Origin: an uncultured beta proteobacterium
GTDB lineage: Bacteria > Pseudomonadota > Gammaproteobacteria > Burkholderiales > Burkholderiaceae_C
Direction of reading: 5' to 3'
DNA length: 9,951 nucleotides
Assembly (NCBI GenBank): GCA_903840825.1
Contig: CAIMHL010000135.1
Coordinates: forward strand, 1-9,951
Below the pieces are notes generated by a model. It was not told where the DNA came from. It ran no database searches and was given only the letters and a program-made list of their open reading frames with translations. Shown one piece after another: positions 5,406 to 9,951 of the stretch; positions within the stretch are counted from its first letter, which is position 1; each line of letters begins with the position of its first letter. A program made the position numbers and the translations under genes.

Positions 5406-6485
5406 TTGTTTGCCTTGTCTTTTTTTCAAAACAAACAATTCTTGCCGATGCTGGGCCTGGATCTCAGCGCCACCAGCGCCAGGTTGGTTGAGCTGAGCAT
5501 GAGAAAAAGCGGGCGCCTGGTTTTGGAGCGAAGCGCCACGCTCAGACTTGAAAATGTCCCGTCTGCAGCTGGGTTGGCTGACAATTTTGACCAAACGGTG
5601 TTTGATGTTCGTCGGCTCATCAAAAAAAGCCGGACGACAACAAAAAACGTCGCCATGGCGCTGCCCCCCACTGCGGTAATGACCAAAATCATCACCCTGC
5701 CCAAGGGCAAGAGCGAAGCCGCATTTGAGGTGCTGGTTGAGCAGGAGGCCACGCGGTTTGTTCCCTACCCACTCGATGAGGCCAACCTGGACTACAGGGT
5801 GATCGGACCCAGTCTTGGGTCCCCCCACTTGCTTGATGTGCATTTGGCGGTTTCAAGGCGAGAAAAAGTACAGGACGTCTCGGAGTTGGCTGAAGCAGCT
5901 GGTCTTAATCTGGTGATTTTGGATGTGAGTTCATACGCCTCACGCGCCGCTATGAAGCGCCTTGTTGACGACCAGTTTGGACTGGCTAGCGTGAAGCTCG
6001 TTGCCTTGGTTGAACTAGGCGCGCAAACCACCAACGTGCGGGTGATGCAAAACGATGCGGTCCTGTATGACCGGGACCAGCCCTTTGGCGGGGTGCAGCT
6101 GACCCAGCTGATTGCTGAGCGCTACCACTTGTCCTTAGAAGAGGCAGAAACCCGAAAGCGAAGTTCCGATCTGCCCAAGGATTACGAGGCCTTGGTGCTT
6201 GCCCCCTTTGTTGAACATCTTGCAGTAGAAATCAACAGAGCTCTGGCTTTCTTTTTTGCCCATACGGCATTCAGGTCGATCGATGCTGTGATGTTGGCCG
6301 GTGGCTCCGCCTCCTTGCCTGGGCTGCAGGCGGCGGTAGAGGCCTGCGCGCTTTGTCCCTGTTTTTTGGTGAACCCCTTTGAGGGCATGCTGATGAGTGA
6401 AGGTGTTCGCTTGAGAAACGCCAAACTTCAGGCGCCAGCCTTTTTGACGGCTTGTGGCTTGGCCCTGCGGCGCTTTTCCCAATGA
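5406..6485 (+). CDS. pilM: Type IV pilus assembly protein PilM
   Basis: PilM is the cytoplasmic, actin/FtsA-like member of the type IVa pilus alignment complex; it binds ATP and the cytoplasmic N-terminus of PilN. From the TTG at 5406 it has 359 residues, the usual length. Visible landmarks are the phosphate-1 loop GLDLSATS (17-24), EQEATRFVPYPLDE (112-125), the phosphate-2 loop ELGAQTT (203-209), RKRSSDLPKDY (250-260) and the adenosine motif AGGSASLPG (298-306). An in-frame TTG at 5382 would add eight residues, but the GGAG at 5397 and the spacing before GLDLS, which I recall matching Burkholderiales PilM, favour 5406; the first in-frame ATG (5448) would cut into that N-terminal segment. Odd points are the non-ATG start and a C-x2-C-x-C cluster (314-319) that I do not expect in the family. 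The stop overlaps the pilN start in ATGA. Confidence 0.93.
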   Translation: MFALSFFQNKQFLPMLGLDLSATSARLVELSMRKSGRLVLERSATLRLENVPSAAGLADNFDQTVFDVRRLIKKSRTTTKNVAMALPPTAVMTKIITLPKGKSEAAFEVLVEQEATRFVPYPLDEANLDYRVIGPSLGSPHLLDVHLAVSRREKVQDVSELAEAAGLNLVILDVSSYASRAAMKRLVDDQFGLASVKLVALVELGAQTTNVRVMQNDAVLYDRDQPFGGVQLTQLIAERYHLSLEEAETRKRSSDLPKDYEALVLAPFVEHLAVEINRALAFFFAHTAFRSIDAVMLAGGSASLPGLQAAVEACALCPCFLVNPFEGMLMSEGVRLRNAKLQAPAFLTACGLALRRFSQ

Positions 6486-7111
6486 CGCTGATTAATTTGT
6501 TGCCCCACCGGGCTGCTGCAAAAAAATACCGCTTGGATCTTTTTCAGCGTCAATTGGGGTATTGCGCCGTTTTTGGTTGCCTGTTGGCACTTGCTGCCTA
6601 CCTTTTTATTCAGCAAAAGATCACGGCGCAGCAGCAAAAAAATCAGGCCTTCGTGTCCAACACAGCGCTCCTCGATAACAAAATCAAGGCCATGACGGCG
6701 CTGCAAAAAGAGTGGCAAGCCCTGCTGGTGCGCCAGCACGCAGTCGAGAATTTGCAGTTTGAGCGAAATACCCCGGTGCACTTGATGAATGATCTGGCAA
6801 AACAACTGCCAGAAGGCCTCTTCATCACCAGCCTGCGAATGGACAGCACGGGCGTGACTTTAAAAGGCGTGTCTCCCTCCCACGAGAAAGTCGCTGATTT
6901 TTTACACAACATGGGCACTGATACAACGCGCTTCAACCGGCCGGAATTACTCGAAGTCGTCGGCGGCCTGACCGGCCCGGCTTCCTCTGCTACCCCACTT
7001 GCTGCGCGAAAGGCGGCCAGTTTTGCTTTGCGTCTGCATTCGAGAAGCGCAGGCCTCCCGGTTGCCAAGCCTTCGTTGCCACCCCTGCCCAGTGGGGAAA
7101 ATTCACCATGA
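6482..7111 (+). CDS. pilN: Type IV pilus inner-membrane protein PilN
   Basis: PilN is a bitopic inner-membrane protein that pairs with PilO and tethers PilM. The 209 residues open with INLLPHR (4-10), the conserved PilM-binding motif (canonical INLLPWR-like). One membrane helix follows (about 25-43), then a Gln/Lys-rich coiled coil (about 46-95), and a ferredoxin-like periplasmic domain starting near LMNDLAKQLPEGLFITSL (101-118) and ending with the strand AASFALRL (178-185). The last 20 or so residues are Pro/Ser-rich. A frame extension upstream to 6452 is rejected because it lies inside pilM and displaces the N-terminal motif. Both ends are ATGA overlaps, with pilM and pilO. Confidence 0.96.
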   Translation: MTLINLLPHRAAAKKYRLDLFQRQLGYCAVFGCLLALAAYLFIQQKITAQQQKNQAFVSNTALLDNKIKAMTALQKEWQALLVRQHAVENLQFERNTPVHLMNDLAKQLPEGLFITSLRMDSTGVTLKGVSPSHEKVADFLHNMGTDTTRFNRPELLEVVGGLTGPASSATPLAARKAASFALRLHSRSAGLPVAKPSLPPLPSGENSP

Positions 7112-7782
7112 GTCAGCAATTACCTCTGGCAGACGAGTCATTTTCAGACGAAGAAAAGCCATTTCTCAGCAGTGGCAAACTTGACCTTGAAGCTTTGTCA
7201 AATGCCTCCAATCTTGTGAAGTCGGGTTTGTTTTTGGCCGTGACAGCGCTCACATTCCTCATCTTGTGGATGCTGTGGCTGAGTGGGGCTGTGCAAGATT
7301 TGGAGCGCGCAGGAAATGAGGAGCGCCAGCTCCAAGCGCTTACCTCCGACAAGTTGTTGAAGCTTGCCAAGCTGGAGCCACTGGCGCAGCAGCGCAACCA
7401 AACATTACGTTCCATTACATCGGTGGAGTTGGCCTTGTCTCGCCCGGGTGAGATGGCTGGTCTGCTCAAGGCGATCAACCGGGTCGGCTTGGCTCAAGGT
7501 CTTCAGTTTGAGCTTTTCCGCCCTGAAAAAGAGCTTGTTCATGCCCACTTTGCAGAACTGCCCATCAGCCTTCGTGTCTCAGGCAGTTACCAAAGCCTGG
7601 GGAGTTTTGCTGCTGAGATCGCGAGTTTGCCGCAGCTCGTGACGCTCGATAACTTGGGGCTGGCGCCCTTGAAAGAAGGCACTTTGGTGATGGAGGCCAC
7701 GCTTCACGCTTACCGGCGTCTGGAGGCTGGTGATCGCCCTAGGTTGAAGGCGTCAAGCACCGAGCCGGGCGAAAGCCCATGA
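7108..7782 (+). CDS. pilO: Type IV pilus inner-membrane protein PilO
   Basis: PilO forms the heterodimer with PilN in the inner membrane and binds PilP in the periplasm. The 224 residues comprise an acidic cytoplasmic tail (1-38), one membrane helix (about 40-60), a coiled coil with many Glu, Gln and Arg residues (about 62-112) and a ferredoxin-like domain. In the latter, the family signatures FAELPISLRVSGSYQSLG (148-165) and IASLPQLVTLDNL (171-183) are clear. The C-terminal 15 residues are low complexity. GGGGA at 7094-7098 gives a usable Shine-Dalgarno inside pilN. The gene overlaps pilN and pilP by ATGA. Confidence 0.96.
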   Translation: MSQQLPLADESFSDEEKPFLSSGKLDLEALSNASNLVKSGLFLAVTALTFLILWMLWLSGAVQDLERAGNEERQLQALTSDKLLKLAKLEPLAQQRNQTLRSITSVELALSRPGEMAGLLKAINRVGLAQGLQFELFRPEKELVHAHFAELPISLRVSGSYQSLGSFAAEIASLPQLVTLDNLGLAPLKEGTLVMEATLHAYRRLEAGDRPRLKASSTEPGESP

Positions 7783-8321
7783 ACAAGTTTCTAATCCCGG
7801 TCTGTGTTTTGCTGGCCTGCGTTGTAGCCGCTTGTGCTCCTGCTTCTCATCAAGAGCCCGGCAGTGGCTTGGCCCCGCCGGCCAGTCAGCCCGCTCCCTT
7901 GGCGTCACCGGGTCCGGCGACCTTTGTCTACCAAGCGCAGCGCTACACCCCATCATCAGAACTGGACCCCTTTAACGCCCAGAGACTGGCCTTGGCCCAA
8001 AAAAAGGAGTGGCACACCGCGGCTGCTCAGGGTGGATTGCTGGCGTTGGAGTTGAAGCGCAACAAGGACCCGCTGGAAGCATTTGCGTTGGAGTCCATCA
8101 CCCTGGTGGGGCGCATGAGCGCGCAAGACCGCCAAGTGGCCTTGGTCAAAGTCGATGGCTTGCTGTACCCGGTGCAGCTGGGCAGCCACTTGGGCCAAAA
8201 CTTTGGTCGCGTGGTGGGCATCAACGACCACAGCCTTAGTTTGCGGGAGTTGGTGCAAGACCCTGCGGGGAAATGGACCGAACGCAAAGTCCTATTGGTG
8301 TTACAGGAAAGGCTGAAATGA
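7779..8321 (+). CDS. pilP: Type IV pilus lipoprotein PilP
   Basis: PilP is the inner-membrane-anchored lipoprotein that links PilN/PilO to the secretin PilQ. The 180 residues start with a lipoprotein signal peptide whose lipobox is V16-A-A-C19, followed by a Pro/Ala/Ser-rich linker (20-47). The conserved entry segment YTPSSELDPFNAQRL (56-70) and the beta-sandwich domain follow: LEAFALESITLVGRM (99-113), ALVKVDGLLYPVQLGSHLGQNFGRVVGIND (121-150) and a C-terminal strand rich in Arg, Lys and Leu. The length is typical. The stop overlaps the pilQ start in ATGA, and the pilQ ribosome-binding site lies inside its last codons. Confidence 0.96.
   Translation: MNKFLIPVCVLLACVVAACAPASHQEPGSGLAPPASQPAPLASPGPATFVYQAQRYTPSSELDPFNAQRLALAQKKEWHTAAAQGGLLALELKRNKDPLEAFALESITLVGRMSAQDRQVALVKVDGLLYPVQLGSHLGQNFGRVVGINDHSLSLRELVQDPAGKWTERKVLLVLQERLK
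8305..8312 (+). promoter_or_regulatory. Strong ribosome-binding site of pilQ inside pilP
   Basis: AGGAAAGG ends 5 bases before the pilQ ATG at 8318. It is the best Shine-Dalgarno of the pil cluster and fixes the pilQ start, although the start codon also overlaps the pilP stop. It may let pilQ be translated more independently than pilN, which has no visible site. Confidence 0.55.
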
Positions 8322-9951
8322 ACAAAATAAGCAGAACGCCACGGCTGGCCTGGACCCTCATTGTGCTTGGGGTCAGTGTCTTATGGGCGATGCCAAATCT
8401 GGCGTCTGCCCAGCCCACCCCGGCTGAGCTTGCACAGAACCCTGAGAGCCAGAGCGAGGTGGTGCTGCCACTCAAAGACATGGACTTTCGCCAAAATGAA
8501 GACGGCACAGGCCGCATTATTTTTTCCCTGGCCCATAGTGGGGTGAATGTGGGCATCAGCCAGCAAGGGCCAGAGGTAATGGTCGACCTCAAGAAAACAA
8601 GCCTGCCTGAGGGCCTTAGCCGCAGGCGGGATGTGTCAGATCTGCTGACCCCGGTTCAACGCATCACGACCACGCAAATCGGCGACCGGGTGCATGTGGT
8701 GATTGAGTCCAAAGGGCTGTGGGTGCAAAGCGCCTACCAAACAGGGGATCAATATGTAGTGGAAATCAGGCCCGTCAAGCTTGATGCCGCCAACCTAGTG
8801 CCCAAAACTGCGTTTACGGGCGAGAAAATGACCCTGAATTTTCAGGATATTGAGGCCCGGTCGCTCCTGAATGTCATTGCTGACTTCACCCGCTTAAATA
8901 TTGTGACCTCGGACTCCGTGAAAGGCCTGCTCACCCTGCGGTTGAACCAAGTGCCTTGGGACCAGGCGCTGGACGTGATTTTGCAGGCCAAAGGTCTGGA
9001 TATGCGCAAAACCGGCAATGTCATTTGGGTGGCGCCCAAAGAAGAGATCATTGCGAAAGAAAAAATGGAGCTGGAAGCCCGGGTTGCCGTCCTGAACCTA
9101 GAGCCGGTGACCACCCAATCCTTTCAAATGAATTTTGCCAAGGCGACAGACGTTGCCACGCTACTCAGCGGCACTGGCGGCAGCATGGGGGTGGGGTTTG
9201 GCGAAAAAATACCGGGGCGCACCCTGAGCGCCCGTGGCAGTGCGGTGGCAGACCAGCGCACCAACCAGGTGTTTGTGACCGACGTGCCTTCCAGGCTAGA
9301 GCAGGCGCTGCAGCTGATCCAAAAACTCGATGTGGCGGTGCGTCAAGTCATGATTGAGGTGCGCATTGTTGAGGCCAGCGACACGTTTGGCAAATCATTG
9401 GGGGTCAAGTTTGGTGCCACCGACCAAAGAGCCCAAAAAGGCGGCGACGGTGGTTTTCCTGTGGTGGGGGGAAGCCGGGTGGCCTTTGGCAATAATTACG
9501 CCAACGTGGTGGCCGCCAGCGGCGGCGGGGGCATTGATGAAAATGCCTCCGCCTTAAAAAGCACCAGTGGCAATTTTGTCAATATGCCCGCTGTGGGCAT
9601 GGGGCTGGGAACACCTGCCACGTTTGCCGTGTCCCTTTTTAGTGCCATGTCCAACCGATTTTTGAATTTGGAAATTTCGGCCTTGGAGGCTGACAGCAAA
9701 GGCAAGCTGGTTTCCAGCCCGCGTGTGGTCACGGCCGATGGGAAAAAAGCCAGCATTACCCAAGGCGAAAAAATTCCCTACACAGTGTGTACCGACGCCT
9801 CAGCAACTGCCACCGCTTCTTGTCGCGTTGATTTCAAGTCCGCAGCGCTCAACCTGGTGGTCACACCCCAGGTGACGCCTGATGGGACGATCATCATGGA
9901 CCTGGATGTCAGCAAAGACAGCCGCGGCCAAGACACCTTGAGCAGCGGCCC
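8318..9951 (+). CDS. pilQ: Type IV pilus secretin PilQ (partial, 3' end outside window)
   Basis: PilQ forms the outer-membrane pore through which the pilus emerges. The window holds the first 544 codons with no stop. A signal peptide (1-31, ending ASA) is followed by a beta domain (about 49-153) with PLKDMDFRQ at 51-59 and SLPEGLSRRRDV at 95-106. Next come the N0/STN domain (170-240; MTLNFQDIEARSLLNVIADF region), the N1/secretin_N domain (256-340; QVFVTDVPSRLEQAL at 317-331), and the start of the secretin barrel with VMIEVRIVEAS (344-354) and VSSPRVVTADG (465-475). The first AMIN domain that I expect in Burkholderiales PilQ between signal peptide and PLKD seems to be missing. A cysteine pair, C491 and C502, brackets an insertion-like loop after GEKIPY. 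The barrel end and the C-terminus lie beyond the window. Confidence 0.95.
   Translation, partial: MNKISRTPRLAWTLIVLGVSVLWAMPNLASAQPTPAELAQNPESQSEVVLPLKDMDFRQNEDGTGRIIFSLAHSGVNVGISQQGPEVMVDLKKTSLPEGLSRRRDVSDLLTPVQRITTTQIGDRVHVVIESKGLWVQSAYQTGDQYVVEIRPVKLDAANLVPKTAFTGEKMTLNFQDIEARSLLNVIADFTRLNIVTSDSVKGLLTLRLNQVPWDQALDVILQAKGLDMRKTGNVIWVAPKEEIIAKEKMELEARVAVLNLEPVTTQSFQMNFAKATDVATLLSGTGGSMGVGFGEKIPGRTLSARGSAVADQRTNQVFVTDVPSRLEQALQLIQKLDVAVRQVMIEVRIVEASDTFGKSLGVKFGATDQRAQKGGDGGFPVVGGSRVAFGNNYANVVAASGGGGIDENASALKSTSGNFVNMPAVGMGLGTPATFAVSLFSAMSNRFLNLEISALEADSKGKLVSSPRVVTADGKKASITQGEKIPYTVCTDASATATASCRVDFKSAALNLVVTPQVTPDGTIIMDLDVSKDSRGQDTLSSG

Noticed and set aside
5361..5843. 160-codon minus-strand frame opposite pilM
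   Set aside because: It is a shadow of pilM codons; the protein is not recognisable and it would run into the mrcA/pilM control region.
6452..6481. Upstream alternative start of pilN
   Set aside because: It adds 10 residues inside pilM and displaces the INLLPHR motif from the N-terminus; the ATGA overlap at 6482 fits the rest of the operon.
1..9951. CRISPR array, tRNA/rRNA gene, insertion sequence or phage attachment site
   Set aside because: No regularly spaced identical repeats, transposase-like protein, terminal inverted repeats or recognisable tRNA/rRNA sequence was seen on either strand.

Overview
The window is ordinary-looking chromosomal core DNA from a betaproteobacterium, most likely a Comamonadaceae member (Rhodoferax/Polaromonas/Acidovorax-like). 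The evidence is the protein sequences (CyaY, LptM, LysA, PBP1A and the PilMNOPQ set read like Burkholderiales versions), the moderate-to-high GC of the genes, and gene order: an lptM-lysA unit divergent from cyaY, then ponA/mrcA divergent from pilMNOPQ. The last arrangement is also known from Pseudomonas and other proteobacteria. The taxon is inferred from memory of these families, not from a search.

Layout. 1-153: non-coding, with several hairpins, probably a degenerate dispersed repeat. 154-894 (-): a family 3 solute-binding protein with no signal peptide. 941-2230 (-): lysA, diaminopimelate decarboxylase. 2227-2454 (-): lptM, a small lipoprotein whose stop overlaps the lysA start. The three minus-strand genes read lptM > lysA > binding protein and could be one transcript. 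2467-2796 (+): cyaY (frataxin), starting only 12 bases from the lptM start. 2811-5204 (-): mrcA/ponA, the bifunctional penicillin-binding protein 1A, convergent with cyaY. 5205-5405: divergent promoter region with a cluster of inverted repeats and a block of extreme AT content. 5406-9951 (+): pilM, pilN, pilO, pilP and the first 544 codons of pilQ, which runs off the right edge.

How the genes work together. PilM (cytoplasmic, actin-like), PilN and PilO (inner membrane), PilP (lipoprotein) and PilQ (outer-membrane secretin) form the envelope-spanning alignment complex of the type IVa pilus. All four internal junctions are ATGA overlaps, which suggests strict translational coupling. PBP1A and LysA both serve the cell wall: LysA makes lysine from meso-diaminopimelate, the cross-linking residue of peptidoglycan, and PBP1A polymerises and cross-links the wall that the pilus machine must cross.

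I found no convincing novel system. The points most worth checking are a PilQ that appears to lack the N-terminal AMIN domain I expect in Burkholderiales PilQ, an unusual cysteine pair in its secretin domain, the structured AT-rich mrcA/pilM control region, the cytoplasmic-looking binding protein behind lysA, and the very tight lptM/cyaY divergence with no visible ribosome-binding sites.
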